From NCBI GenBank assembly GCA_903940225.1, contig CAJAKC010000012.1:1-64000 (forward strand): DNA of 64,000 bases, read 5' to 3'. Shown here one piece after another: positions 10,110-19,750 of this stretch. The stretch is from an uncultured Microbacteriaceae bacterium (GTDB taxonomy: Bacteria > Actinomycetota > Actinomycetes > Actinomycetales > Microbacteriaceae). Within the stretch, counting starts at the first letter, position 1, and each line of letters starts with the position of its first letter. The notes under the pieces were generated by a model that saw only the letters and a list, made by a program, of their open reading frames with translations, did not search any database and had not been told where the DNA came from. A program made the translations under genes and the position numbers.

Positions 10110-11117
10110 GTGAGCGACTTCAACATTGGACTCATCGGATCGGGCCGCATCGGCCAGGTTCACGCGGGAAGTATCGCGGACACGAAAGGCGCGAACCTCG
10201 CGTGGATTTGTGACCCGTTCATCGAGGGCGCAGAGAAACTTGCCGCCGAGTTTGGTGGCACAGTCACCATCGAACCGGAGGAAGTCTTCACCGCCGGAAA
10301 CGTTGATGTCATCGTTGTCGCGTCGCCGACTCCGACCCATCTCGACATGATTGACCGAGCCATCGACGCCGGCATCCACGTGCTGTGTGAAAAGCCGATC
10401 GACCTCGACATTGCCAAGGTCGAGAAGCTGCGCGATAAGGCGAACGCGGCGAACGTACACATTGCGATTGGCTTCAACCGACGATTCGACCCTCAGTTCG
10501 AGTCCATCAAGGACCGGGTCACCGCGGGCGATGTCGGCAAGCTTGAACAGCTGGTCATCCTGTCGCGAGACCCAGGACCCGCACCCCGCGCGTACATCGC
10601 GGTCTCGGGAGGAATCTTCCGCGACATGACTATCCACGACTTCGATATGGCACGGAACTTTGTCCCCGACATCGTGGATGTCTTCGCCGGCGGTGCGAAC
10701 GTTTTCAGCGATGACATCAAGGCCGAAAACGACTTTGACTCCGTCAACGTTGTGCTGCGTGGTCGTGGCGGCGAGCTGATTACCATCGTCAATTCGCGCC
10801 ACTGTTCCTATGGCTATGACCAGCGACTCGAAGCATTCGGCGACAAGGGCTCGCTCTGGGCAGACAACGTCACCGCGACGACCGTGAAGCACTCTTCGGC
10901 GGCGCACACCGAGGCGGCCGAGCCCCTCATCGACAACTTCCTGGTCCGCTACGCCGTCTCGTACCGCCGTGAACTCGCGTTGTTCCTCGATGGAATCCGC
11001 GACGGGAAGAACTACAACCCGACCTTTGACGATGGGCGTGCGGCGCTCATTCTGGCCGACGCAGCGACGGAGTCTGCGCGGACGGGCAAAGTTGTGTCCG
11101 TCGACGGCACCCTCTAA
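10110..11117 (+). CDS. iolG: inositol 2-dehydrogenase (Gfo/Idh/MocA)
   Basis: IGLIGSGRIGQVHAGSI, CEKPIDLD, GFNRRFDPQF, IHDFDMARN; GTG start at 10110 preceded by GAAAGGG. Confidence 0.87.
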   Translation: MSDFNIGLIGSGRIGQVHAGSIADTKGANLAWICDPFIEGAEKLAAEFGGTVTIEPEEVFTAGNVDVIVVASPTPTHLDMIDRAIDAGIHVLCEKPIDLDIAKVEKLRDKANAANVHIAIGFNRRFDPQFESIKDRVTAGDVGKLEQLVILSRDPGPAPRAYIAVSGGIFRDMTIHDFDMARNFVPDIVDVFAGGANVFSDDIKAENDFDSVNVVLRGRGGELITIVNSRHCSYGYDQRLEAFGDKGSLWADNVTATTVKHSSAAHTEAAEPLIDNFLVRYAVSYRRELALFLDGIRDGKNYNPTFDDGRAALILADAATESARTGKVVSVDGTL

Positions 11118-11133
11118 AAACCGTTGTCACGAC

Positions 11134-11163
11134 GAATGCCCCGAGGGAATCCCCGGGGCATTC
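11134..11163. terminator. bidirectional terminator hairpin
   Basis: GAATGCCCCG-AGGGAATCCC-CGGGGCATTC, perfect 10-bp arms between convergent genes. Confidence 0.8.
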
Positions 11164-11175
11164 GCTTGTGAAGAG

Positions 11176-12048
11176 CTATTCGCCGAGCAACGAGCGCAGA
11201 TACGCCACGCTGGCCTTGGCGTCGGAGACAGGGCCGCTACCCTCAGCTGGCTCGTTGGCGACAACGTGGTCTTGTTCGAGCACGTACCAGCCCGCGAAGT
11301 GTGCTGATTGCAGCGCCGTGACAATCGCGGCAATGTCGACATCGCCCTGCCCGAGTGGAACGTACATTCCCTCGATGACGGCTTGGTAATAGGTCAGTTC
11401 GCCGGAGATGACTTTGTTGGCCAACTCGAACTTGACGTCTTTGGCGTGAACGTGTTTGATTCGATCGGCGTGTGAGCGGGCGAACGCGACGGGGTCCGCC
11501 CCGCCGATGAACATGTGTCCCGTGTCGAGGCAGAACCCGATGCCCGAGCCAGACAAAACTTTTTCGATGTCGTCGCTCGTTTCAACCATCGTCCCGACGT
11601 GCGGGTGGATAACCGCGAGGACACCGTATTCAGCCGCAATCGTCTCGAGTCGGTCGAGGTTGGCCAGCAGCGTCGCCCAACCCGTGGCGTCCAATTCGGG
11701 GCGCGAGTCGTAGCCGTCGACACCGGTGTTGGCTGCGAGCACGATCGTTGACGCACCGGCTGCCCGAAACACCTCCAGTTCCGCGCGAATTTCGGGTTCG
11801 GGGTCGTGATCGGGGTTGTGCAACACGGCGGGGACGAAACCGCCAACGGCGGCGAGTCCGCGCTCGGCCAGGAAGGAAACTCGAGCCGTTGCTTCGACGG
11901 GGAGGAAACCCAAAGGGCCGAATTCGGTCGCGGTGTAGCCGAGGGACACCATTTCGGCGAGCACCCGGTCGCGATCCATCTGGAATCCCCAACCGGGGAC
12001 CTCACACACCCCCCAGGAAATGGGGGCGCCGGCGATTTTTACGGTCAT
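11176..12048 (-). CDS. sugar phosphate isomerase/epimerase family TIM-barrel protein (inosose dehydratase-like)
   Basis: GAPISWGVCEVPGWGFQMD N-terminus; FCLDTGHMFIGGADPVAFA; KHVHAKDVK. Confidence 0.82.
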   Translation of the reverse strand: MTVKIAGAPISWGVCEVPGWGFQMDRDRVLAEMVSLGYTATEFGPLGFLPVEATARVSFLAERGLAAVGGFVPAVLHNPDHDPEPEIRAELEVFRAAGASTIVLAANTGVDGYDSRPELDATGWATLLANLDRLETIAAEYGVLAVIHPHVGTMVETSDDIEKVLSGSGIGFCLDTGHMFIGGADPVAFARSHADRIKHVHAKDVKFELANKVISGELTYYQAVIEGMYVPLGQGDVDIAAIVTALQSAHFAGWYVLEQDHVVANEPAEGSGPVSDAKASVAYLRSLLGE

Positions 12049-12122
12049 AGTGGTGTGTCCCTTTCGCGTAGTCACGGCACCGGACAAAACGGCGTAAATC
12101 GCGGTTCGATTGTTTGTATCAG

Positions 12123-12140
12123 TTCGGTAACGGTGCCGAA
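12123..12140. promoter_or_regulatory. imperfect palindrome TTCGGTAACGGTGCCGAA, candidate operator
   Basis: 18-bp dyad with central CG in divergent intergenic region between isomerase (-) and transporter operon (+). Confidence 0.4.
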
Positions 12141-12242
12141 AAACACTCTACAACGCGACTTTGACCTGACAATATAACTATTACGTCTTGCATCGCCCTA
12201 GATACGAGACTGCTTTAACCCAACAACAAAGGAGAGGCATTT

Positions 12243-13205
12243 ATGTCTTGGAAGAAACTCTCTGTGATTGCGGCCGTTGCGTCGCTTTCACTGGCCGGTT
12301 GCGCTGCAACCAGCACTCCAGAAGCCGGTGGCAACGAAGACATCAAGGTTTGCGTCTACACCCACGGTGACGGCGGAACCTTCTGGTCGGTCGCACAGGC
12401 AGGTGCCGAAGCTGCAGCTGCAGACCTCGGTGTCACGCTTGACTACCAGGGCTCGACTAACGACTCGGCCAAGCAGGCCGCAACCATCCAGGCTGGTGTC
12501 GCTGGTGGATGTTCAGGTATCGCCGCTTCGGCTCCCGACGCTGGTGCTATCACGGACGCAATGCTCGCCGCCAAGGCTGCTGGCATCCCCACCGTCACCA
12601 TGAACTCCGGATCGTCGGTCTTCAAGGACCTCGGCGCGTTCACGCACGTTGGACAGGACGAAATCGTTGCTGGTCGTGAAGCTGGTTACCGCTTCAACGA
12701 ACTCGGTGCGACCAAGGTCCTCTGCCCCATCCAGGAAGCTGCAAACTCCGGTCTGACCGACCGTTGCAAGGGCCTCTCGGAGACCTTCGAGGGAGAGACC
12801 GTTGACTTCAACCTCGACGGTGGACTCGCTGACCTCGCTGGTTCGGCTGCCAAGCTCCAGGCTGCACTCGAGGCGGACCCCGCCATCGACGGCATCTTCG
12901 CACTCAACGCTGACATCGCAACTGGTGCAGCAATGGTTGCTTCGGAGAACACCGGACGCAACGCGATCATCGGAACGGTCGACATGTCGGCTGACGCTCT
13001 GACCGCTATCAAGGATGGAAAGATGGCATTCGCCGTTGACCAGCAGCAGTACGCACAGGGCTACATGTCCGTCGTGCTCCTGTTCTTGAACATCACCAAC
13101 GCTCACGAGCTCGGTGGTGGACTCCCCATCTACACCGGTCCTGGATTCGTTACCAAGGACAACGTAGACAAGGTTATGGAACTCGTCGCTGCAGGTACGC
13201 GCTAG
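12243..13205 (+). CDS. sugar ABC transporter substrate-binding lipoprotein (paralog of 7803..8762)
   Basis: Lipobox LSLAGCAAT; shared motifs with first SBP (YTGPGFVTKDNV vs YSGPGYVTKDNV). Confidence 0.92.
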   Translation: MSWKKLSVIAAVASLSLAGCAATSTPEAGGNEDIKVCVYTHGDGGTFWSVAQAGAEAAAADLGVTLDYQGSTNDSAKQAATIQAGVAGGCSGIAASAPDAGAITDAMLAAKAAGIPTVTMNSGSSVFKDLGAFTHVGQDEIVAGREAGYRFNELGATKVLCPIQEAANSGLTDRCKGLSETFEGETVDFNLDGGLADLAGSAAKLQAALEADPAIDGIFALNADIATGAAMVASENTGRNAIIGTVDMSADALTAIKDGKMAFAVDQQQYAQGYMSVVLLFLNITNAHELGGGLPIYTGPGFVTKDNVDKVMELVAAGTR

Positions 13206-13219
13206 TTTCTAACAACGTT

Positions 13220-13252
13220 GGCGGCTGGTACATTTTTGATGTGCCAGCCGCC
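13220..13252 (+). other. intra-operon stem-loop between SBP and permease genes
   Basis: GGCGGCTGGTACA-TTTTTGA-TGTGCCAGCCGCC, 13-bp stem with one wobble; no downstream T-run. Confidence 0.7.
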
Positions 13253-13301
13253 ATCTCACACCCCCAACATTTTTCCCACTACCTAGAAAGGCGGTGAACC
13301 C

Positions 13302-14342
13302 ATGACTACAGCTAAACCGGATGAACGCATACAAAAGGTGTCCCTAGTTACCAAGGCACTCCGACGCCCCGAATTCGGTGCCCTCCTCGGCGCACTGGTC
13401 ATTTTCACCATGTTTACCGTTGCGGACACGACCGGGAACTTCGCGGGCCTTCAGGGCGCCGCCGGGTGGACCCACTTCGCAGCTCCCGTTGGAATCGTCG
13501 CCATTTTTGTTGCCCTCCTCATGATCTCCGGAGAGTTCGACCTCTCGTCGGGTGTCATGGTCGGTACCGCCGGCTTGATGGCGGGAAACCTCATCAGTGA
13601 ATTGGGACTCGGCGTTTGGCCGTCCATGCTCATTACCATTACCTTTGCCGGACTCGTCGGTCTCGCAAACGGTCTCCTCGTCGTACGAACCGGGCTTCCG
13701 TCCTTCATCGTGACCCTGGCGACCTTCTTCGTCCTCAAGGGCGTCAACCTCGCCGTGACCAAAATGCTGACCGGCACGGTCCGTGTCGATGGAATTGATG
13801 TCGCCCCCGACTTTGAAGATGCGCGCTCATGGTTCGCGACGAAGATTGACATCGGCGGGTCCTCGTTCCAGATTTCCGTTCTCTGGTGGATCGGCTTCAC
13901 GATTTTTGCAACCTGGCTGCTGACCCGCACAACTTTCGGAAACTGGATTTTCGCTTCCGGTGGTGACCCGAACGCTGCTCGTAACGCCGGTGTTCCCGTG
14001 GCGCGAACCAAGGTCACGCTGTTTGTCCTCACCTCGATGGCGGCGGCTCTCGTCGGAATCATGACTCTGCTGGAACTGCGCGGAATGCAGGCCGGCCAGG
14101 GCGTCGGTCAAGAGTTCTACTACATCATCGCCGCGGCGGTCGGTGGCACCCTCCTCACGGGTGGTGCTGGTTCGGCAATCGGTGCAACGATTGGAGCGGC
14201 CATCATGGGCTTTGCCGCAATCGGAATTCCTTACGCGCTGTGGGATCAAGACTGGGTGTCAACGTTCCTCGGCGTCATCCTGTTCCTCGCGGTGCTGGTC
14301 AACACCTGGCTGTCGAAGCGCGCGAAGGGAGCACGCAAATGA
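13302..14342 (+). CDS. sugar ABC transporter permease (RbsC-like)
   Basis: [36 protein letters not shown]; paralog of 6762..7799. Confidence 0.92.
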   Translation: MTTAKPDERIQKVSLVTKALRRPEFGALLGALVIFTMFTVADTTGNFAGLQGAAGWTHFAAPVGIVAIFVALLMISGEFDLSSGVMVGTAGLMAGNLISELGLGVWPSMLITITFAGLVGLANGLLVVRTGLPSFIVTLATFFVLKGVNLAVTKMLTGTVRVDGIDVAPDFEDARSWFATKIDIGGSSFQISVLWWIGFTIFATWLLTRTTFGNWIFASGGDPNAARNAGVPVARTKVTLFVLTSMAAALVGIMTLLELRGMQAGQGVGQEFYYIIAAAVGGTLLTGGAGSAIGATIGAAIMGFAAIGIPYALWDQDWVSTFLGVILFLAVLVNTWLSKRAKGARK

Positions 14343-15148
14343 GTGCCAAGGCATCAACAAAGAACCTCACGCCGTCTCTCGAACTGAAGGATGTCGGAAA
14401 GTCCTTCGGCAGCGTCGTGGCTTTGCGCGAGGTCAGCCTCGCGGTTTATCCCGGCCAGGTCACCTGCGTTCTCGGTGACAACGGCGCCGGCAAGTCAACA
14501 CTGATCAAGATTCTCTCGGGTGTGCACAAGCAGAGCGAGGGTGAGTTCACCGTCGCCGGTGTGGCCGCCGATTTCAATTCGCCGCGTGATGCGATGTCCA
14601 AGGGCATCGCCACCGTGTTCCAGGATTTGGCCACCGTGCCGCTCATGTCGGTGTGGCGCAACTTCTTCCTCGGCAACGAACCGAAGAAGTGGTGGAAGCC
14701 CCTCGGAATTCTCGACATCGCCAAGGCGAAGCGCGTTGCGAAAGAAGAGTTGCTCGCGATGGGAATCGATCTGCGCGACACGAACCAACCAATCGGCACA
14801 CTCTCCGGTGGCGAGCGTCAGGCTGTTGCCATTGCGCGCGCCGTGTACTTTGGTGCGAACGTGCTCATCCTCGATGAGCCGACCTCCGCTCTCGGTGTTC
14901 GTCAATCGGGAATCGTGTTGAAGTACATCCTCGCTGCGCGGGATCGCGGGGTTGCAGTAATCTTCATCACCCACAACCCGCACCACGCAAACCTCGTGGG
15001 TGACCGCTTCATCCTGCTCAACCGTGGTCGCATGACGGCGTCGTTCGAGCGCGAGACGGTTGTCCTCGACGAACTCATCCAGGCGATGGCCGGTGGCTCT
15101 GAGCTCGACACGCTGACACACGAAATCAACGTCATCCGAAACGACTAA
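14339..15148 (+). CDS. sugar ABC transporter ATP-binding protein
   Basis: [38 protein letters not shown] at 14339 overlaps permease stop. Confidence 0.93.
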   Translation: MSAKASTKNLTPSLELKDVGKSFGSVVALREVSLAVYPGQVTCVLGDNGAGKSTLIKILSGVHKQSEGEFTVAGVAADFNSPRDAMSKGIATVFQDLATVPLMSVWRNFFLGNEPKKWWKPLGILDIAKAKRVAKEELLAMGIDLRDTNQPIGTLSGGERQAVAIARAVYFGANVLILDEPTSALGVRQSGIVLKYILAARDRGVAVIFITHNPHHANLVGDRFILLNRGRMTASFERETVVLDELIQAMAGGSELDTLTHEINVIRND

Positions 15149-15167
15149 GTCGGTCGGAGGATGTGTG

Positions 15168-15193
15168 AAGCGGCGGGGGAAACCTCGCCGCTT
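15168..15193. terminator. convergent terminator hairpin
   Basis: AAGCGGCG...CGCCGCTT between convergent genes, followed by TTACTTTT. Confidence 0.7.
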
Positions 15194-15951
15194 TACTTTT
15201 CGACGAGGGTGACTTCGAACGAATAGAGGTCGGGCCTGTAGAAGTGGGAGCCGTATTCAACTCCGCGCCCGGAATTGTCGAACGCCGCCCGTTCCATGGT
15301 GAGGAGTGCCGAACCGCGATCGATGTCCAAAAGTTGTGCGTCAGCCGTCGAACAGGCCCTCGCACCAATTTTTTGCTTCGCCACTCGAATCGATACCCCC
15401 CGTGACCGGAGCAGGTCGTACAACCCCGTCGTTGAAAGGTCGGACTCGGTGATGTCCGTGAATGCTTCGGGAAGCCAGTTTTCGAGGACGGCAACGGGAA
15501 CGCCGTCGGCGATGCGGAGCCGGCGAATGTGGAGTACGGGTGAGCCGGGAGAAACACCCAGTCGTTCAGCAACGACATCACTCGCGGTCTCAATCGCCCG
15601 CGAAAGCAGTTGCGTGCTGGGCTTTTGGCCGGTTGTGGAGAGATCATCGAACAGGGATGTCAGTTCCAGACCGCGCGTGACACGGCCATGCACGACCTGC
15701 GTGCCGATTCCGCGGCGGCGCACGAGCAAACCTTTGTCGACGAGGTCTTGAATTGCGCGGCGAATAGTGGGGCGAGAGAGATTCAGTCGTTGCCCGAGAG
15801 ACACTTCATTTTCGAGCCGCGCACCAGCGGGGAGGCGACCGTCGAGAATCGCTTCTTCAATCCGCTGCTCAACTTGAAAATAGAGGGGGATGGGCCCGTT
15901 TCGGTCGAGGGACAAAAAGAGACCGGCCATGATGTCGGTTGCCACGAGCAC
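15193..15951 (-). CDS. GntR family transcriptional regulator (UTRA domain)
   Basis: HTH LPAGARLENEVSLGQRLNLSRPTIRRAIQDLVDKGLLVRRRGIGTQV; C-terminal UTRA-like domain. Confidence 0.92.
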   Translation of the reverse strand: MLVATDIMAGLFLSLDRNGPIPLYFQVEQRIEEAILDGRLPAGARLENEVSLGQRLNLSRPTIRRAIQDLVDKGLLVRRRGIGTQVVHGRVTRGLELTSLFDDLSTTGQKPSTQLLSRAIETASDVVAERLGVSPGSPVLHIRRLRIADGVPVAVLENWLPEAFTDITESDLSTTGLYDLLRSRGVSIRVAKQKIGARACSTADAQLLDIDRGSALLTMERAAFDNSGRGVEYGSHFYRPDLYSFEVTLVEK

Positions 15952-15958
15952 CCCCTTT

Positions 15959-16003
15959 CACTTCGCGGTGGTTGTCATATTGTACTGACAATGTGACGAA
16001 GTG
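15959..16003. promoter_or_regulatory. nested dyad operator candidate in GntR/EamA divergent region
   Basis: CACTTCG(15959-15965)...CGAAGTG(15997-16003) enclosing TTGTCA(15972-15977)...TGACAA(15986-15991), nearly concentric. Confidence 0.5.
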
Positions 16004-16031
16004 GCACTATGTAACTGGCTATGCTGGGACG

Positions 16032-16931
16032 GTGCCCGACCTGAAACTCGTCATCCCCGCAATTCTCGCGATGGCGATGTGGGCCACCAACTTCGCGTTC
16101 TCCCCGAGCGTGCTCGCCGACATCGGTGTTGTGCAACTTTCGGGCGCGCGCTGGTTGATCGCCCTGGTTGCGCTCATCCCACTCGCTCTGTGGCGCGAAA
16201 AAGCTGAGTGGTCGGTCATTCGTCGCGAAATCCCGTTGCACCTGGTCCAGTCCCTGCTCGGCTATGTGGGCTACACCCTTCTGGTTTATTCCGCACTGCA
16301 GTCAACGTCCCCCGTCACCGTTGCCGTTCTCGTCGCGTTGAACCCCGCGACAATCGCCATCGCCGCGCATTTTGTTCTCAAGGATCGCATCACCCGAGTT
16401 GCAATTGTCGGACTACTGGTTTCGTTTGTCGGTGCGCTTGTTGTCGTGTTATGTGGGCAAACGGTTGCGGAATTGCACGTGACGTCCGGCGATGTGCTCG
16501 TGCTACTTGCGACGCTGTTGTGGACCGTCTATTCACTGATTGCACCACGGGGTCAAACCCCGCCCATCACCGCGACCGCAGTTCAGGCAACGCTCGCCGC
16601 CCTCGTCATGATTCCGCTTATGCTCGTCGACGAAATCATCGTCAACCCTGGCTCGTGGACGGCCGTGGAGGGAACTGACTGGTGGGGAATTCTGTGGATC
16701 GGTCTGATCCCTTCGGCGGGCGCTTACTTCCTCTGGAACGTCTCGTCAGAATTGATTGGGCCGACGCGCACGGGCGCGTTCCTCAACCTCATCCCCGTCT
16801 TCACCGCTGTGTTGGTCGTCTTCCTGGGGGGGTCGGTAACCATCTGGCACCTCCTCGGGGGAGCGCTGGTGCTGATCGGGGTGGCCCTGACAGAACGCCG
16901 CACCGCGGTCGTCCCTCAGCGGCTCACCTAG
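16032..16931 (+). CDS. EamA/DMT family transporter
   Basis: ~10 hydrophobic segments, duplicated EamA-type repeats; likely GTG start at 16032. Confidence 0.85.
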   Translation: MPDLKLVIPAILAMAMWATNFAFSPSVLADIGVVQLSGARWLIALVALIPLALWREKAEWSVIRREIPLHLVQSLLGYVGYTLLVYSALQSTSPVTVAVLVALNPATIAIAAHFVLKDRITRVAIVGLLVSFVGALVVVLCGQTVAELHVTSGDVLVLLATLLWTVYSLIAPRGQTPPITATAVQATLAALVMIPLMLVDEIIVNPGSWTAVEGTDWWGILWIGLIPSAGAYFLWNVSSELIGPTRTGAFLNLIPVFTAVLVVFLGGSVTIWHLLGGALVLIGVALTERRTAVVPQRLT

Positions 16932-16940
16932 ACTTGACCA

Positions 16941-18017
16941 GTGGCACTCACTATCGGCATTGTCGGACTCCCTAACGTAGGCAAGTCGACCCTCTTCAAC
17001 GCACTCACCAAAAACAACGTTCTTGCCGCGAACTACCCGTTCGCGACAATCGAGCCCAACATTGGTGTCGTTAATCTGCCGGATCCCCGGCTGCAGCAAC
17101 TGGCGGATATTTTTGGCAGCGAACGGTTGTTGCCCGCGCCGGTCTCATTCGTCGACATTGCGGGAATCGTCAAGGGCGCATCCGAGGGCGAAGGTTTGGG
17201 AAACCAATTCCTCGCCACCATTCGCGAGGCTGACGCAATTGCCCAGGTCGTGCGCGGTTTTGTTGACGGAGATGTTGTTCACGTTGCCGGCAAAGTTGAT
17301 CCCCAAGACGATCTCGAAACCATCAATACAGAACTCATCCTTGCCGACCTGCAAACCCTCGACAAAGCCATCCCGCGCTTCGAGAAAGAAGTCAAGGGCA
17401 AGAAGATGGAGCCCGAGGTTCTCGCTGCGGCGATTGAGGCGAGGGGAATTCTTGATGGCGGAACCCCGCTCTCGCTCGCGACGAAATTCGATTCCTCCCC
17501 CATCAAAGAGCTCGGGCTTCTCACGTCCAAGCCCGTCCTGTTCATCTTCAACGTCGACGAATCGATCCTGACTGACCCGGCGAAAAAGGCGGTCCTGGCG
17601 GCGCTCGTTGCCCCGGCGAAAGCCGTCTTCCTTGACGCAAAGGTCGAGAGCGAACTCATCGACCTTGACCCCGCCGATGCTCTCGAACTTCTCGAGTCGA
17701 CCGGCCAAACCGAAAGCGGGCTCGACCAGCTCGCCCGCATCGGGTTCGACACGCTTGGACTTCAGACCTACCTGACCGCCGGCCCCAAAGAGGCGCGCGC
17801 GTGGACAATCGGCAAGGGTTGGAAAGCACCACAAGCCGCCGGTGTTATCCACACGGACTTTGAAAAAGGTTTCATCAAGGCCGAAATCGTCTCCTTTGCC
17901 GACCTCGTCGATTGCGGGTCAATAGCCGAAGCTCGTTCGAAGGGCAAAGCCCGCATCGAGGGCAAGGACTATGTCATGCAAGACGGCGACGTCGTCGAGT
18001 TCCGATTCAACGTTTAG
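16941..18017 (+). CDS. ychF: redox-regulated ATPase/GTPase YchF
   Basis: IGIVGLPNVGKSTLFNALTKN, C-terminal TGS-like domain; GTG start. Confidence 0.95.
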   Translation: MALTIGIVGLPNVGKSTLFNALTKNNVLAANYPFATIEPNIGVVNLPDPRLQQLADIFGSERLLPAPVSFVDIAGIVKGASEGEGLGNQFLATIREADAIAQVVRGFVDGDVVHVAGKVDPQDDLETINTELILADLQTLDKAIPRFEKEVKGKKMEPEVLAAAIEARGILDGGTPLSLATKFDSSPIKELGLLTSKPVLFIFNVDESILTDPAKKAVLAALVAPAKAVFLDAKVESELIDLDPADALELLESTGQTESGLDQLARIGFDTLGLQTYLTAGPKEARAWTIGKGWKAPQAAGVIHTDFEKGFIKAEIVSFADLVDCGSIAEARSKGKARIEGKDYVMQDGDVVEFRFNV

Positions 18018-18026
18018 AAAGGCATC

Positions 18027-18794
18027 ATGTCGACGGCACTCATCACCGGGGCAAGCTCGGGAATCGGCAAGGACCTCGCGGTTGCGCTTGCCGCCAGGGG
18101 ATACGAACTCATCCTGGTCGCGCGCCGCAAGGATAGGCTCGCTGATCTGGCGAAAGAATTGAAGTCAGCACACGGGGTCGGAGTGACCGTGTATGCGATG
18201 GACCTGGCGAAGCCCGGTGCGTCGGCACAGTTGGAGAAGCAAGTTCTTGCCGACGGCCATTCGGTCGATGTGCTGGTCAATAATGCAGGATTCGGCACAG
18301 GAACACGTGTTGTGAACGAAAATCGCGCGGCGGTCGCCGAAGAAATTCAGCTCAATGTCGGAACGCTCGTCGACCTGACCATCGCGTTCTTGCCCGGAAT
18401 GGTCAAGCGCAAGTCGGGCGCAGTCGTGAACATTGCGAGCACCGCGTCGTACCAGCCCGTTCCCGGCATGGCGGTCTACGCGGCAACCAAGTCTTTTGTC
18501 CGATCGTTCACCGAAGCCCTCTGGGGTGAGGTACCCGCTGGCGTGAAGGTCTTCGCAGTGTCGCCCGGCGCCACCGCGACCGAATTTTTCGATGTCTCCG
18601 GAGTGCACAAGTTTGGAAGCCTGGCCTCCACGTCAGAAGTTACCGAGGTCATCCTCGCTGGACTTGACTCGGCGAAGCCGGCGCCCTCGGTCATTGTCGG
18701 TGCGCGTAACCGAATCATGGCGCGCATCTCGCGAATCGTGCCCCGCACGATGGCCATCAAGGTTGCCGGATCGATGTTCTTGCCCAAGAACTAG
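18027..18794 (+). CDS. SDR family NAD(P)-dependent oxidoreductase
   Basis: TGASSGIG, NNAG, YAATKSFV motifs. Confidence 0.9.
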   Translation: MSTALITGASSGIGKDLAVALAARGYELILVARRKDRLADLAKELKSAHGVGVTVYAMDLAKPGASAQLEKQVLADGHSVDVLVNNAGFGTGTRVVNENRAAVAEEIQLNVGTLVDLTIAFLPGMVKRKSGAVVNIASTASYQPVPGMAVYAATKSFVRSFTEALWGEVPAGVKVFAVSPGATATEFFDVSGVHKFGSLASTSEVTEVILAGLDSAKPAPSVIVGARNRIMARISRIVPRTMAIKVAGSMFLPKN

Positions 18795-18804
18795 AATCGT
18801 CTGC

Positions 18805-19017
18805 ATGGATGAGAAGGTTCAGGGCCCGAAGTCGTACTTCCCGTCGATTGAAAAGAAGTACGGCCAGCCAATCGAGCACTGGATAAATCTGCTTGACGCA
18901 CACGCACTCGAATTGAAGCACATGGACCAGGTGAACTGGCTCAAAGAAATTCACGATTTTGGTCACGGACACGCCAACGCTCTCGTTGCCGTGTTTCGCC
19001 AGGAACGCGGCCTGTGA
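18805..19017 (+). CDS. DUF4287 domain small protein
   Basis: GPKSYFPSIEKKYGQPIEHW...GHGHANALV; ATG at 18805. Confidence 0.75.
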   Translation: MDEKVQGPKSYFPSIEKKYGQPIEHWINLLDAHALELKHMDQVNWLKEIHDFGHGHANALVAVFRQERGL

Positions 19018-19634
19018 CAACCCACACGGGATTGGCGGCCGTGATGCTTGCCGCCGGTCTTTTCCTCGCGGGGTGCTCGTCTGCGCCACCTCAGGTTGAG
19101 GTTTCCCCAATCGCCACCCCAGTGTCAACCGCAACCCCGGATGTTGACGTAGACCTCGATGCCGAGTTCCGGAAAATCGTCGATGCGAGTTGCGACAAGG
19201 CATACGCGGTAGGCGTCACCGAGGAAGTCGTCGAAACGGATTCTCGGCTGATTCTGGTGCCGTTAGCAAACGCCTACAAAGACTTCACCGCAGCTGTCGT
19301 CAGCAAAGACGGAGGGATCTCGCCGATTTGGTCCACCGAGGACTTCGCCGTGTGCATCGATTCCATCAATTTTTCGATGGCAGAAGACGGCGGCTCGACG
19401 CACGCGATTACCGTCGAGGGTGACCTTGATGGCGGGCGGTTGCAATCCACGTATTCGGTCGAGGACTACGGGGTGTTCGTGACGGACTACGTCATCAATG
19501 ATGGGCTCATAGCCCGGGTGCTATCGACAACACCCGAATACACGTTGACGAAAGAAATTCGATATGGGATGCCATCTGACATCGATATTCTTCACTTCCA
19601 CGAAGCGATAGACGACTTCCTCGCGGATCAGTGA
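19014..19634 (+). CDS. putative lipoprotein of unknown function
   Basis: Lipobox LFLAGCSSAP; GTG start overlaps upstream stop. Confidence 0.65.
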   Translation: MTTHTGLAAVMLAAGLFLAGCSSAPPQVEVSPIATPVSTATPDVDVDLDAEFRKIVDASCDKAYAVGVTEEVVETDSRLILVPLANAYKDFTAAVVSKDGGISPIWSTEDFAVCIDSINFSMAEDGGSTHAITVEGDLDGGRLQSTYSVEDYGVFVTDYVINDGLIARVLSTTPEYTLTKEIRYGMPSDIDILHFHEAIDDFLADQ

Positions 19635-19750
19635 GTGAATAAGAGTAAGGCCGACCACACGTTGCATGCGCGAGTGGGGTTGCAAGGCGGGCTTCTCATG
19701 GTAATATTTTCACAAATGTTGTTGAGGAAAATAAAGCTTAGGAGATTTCT

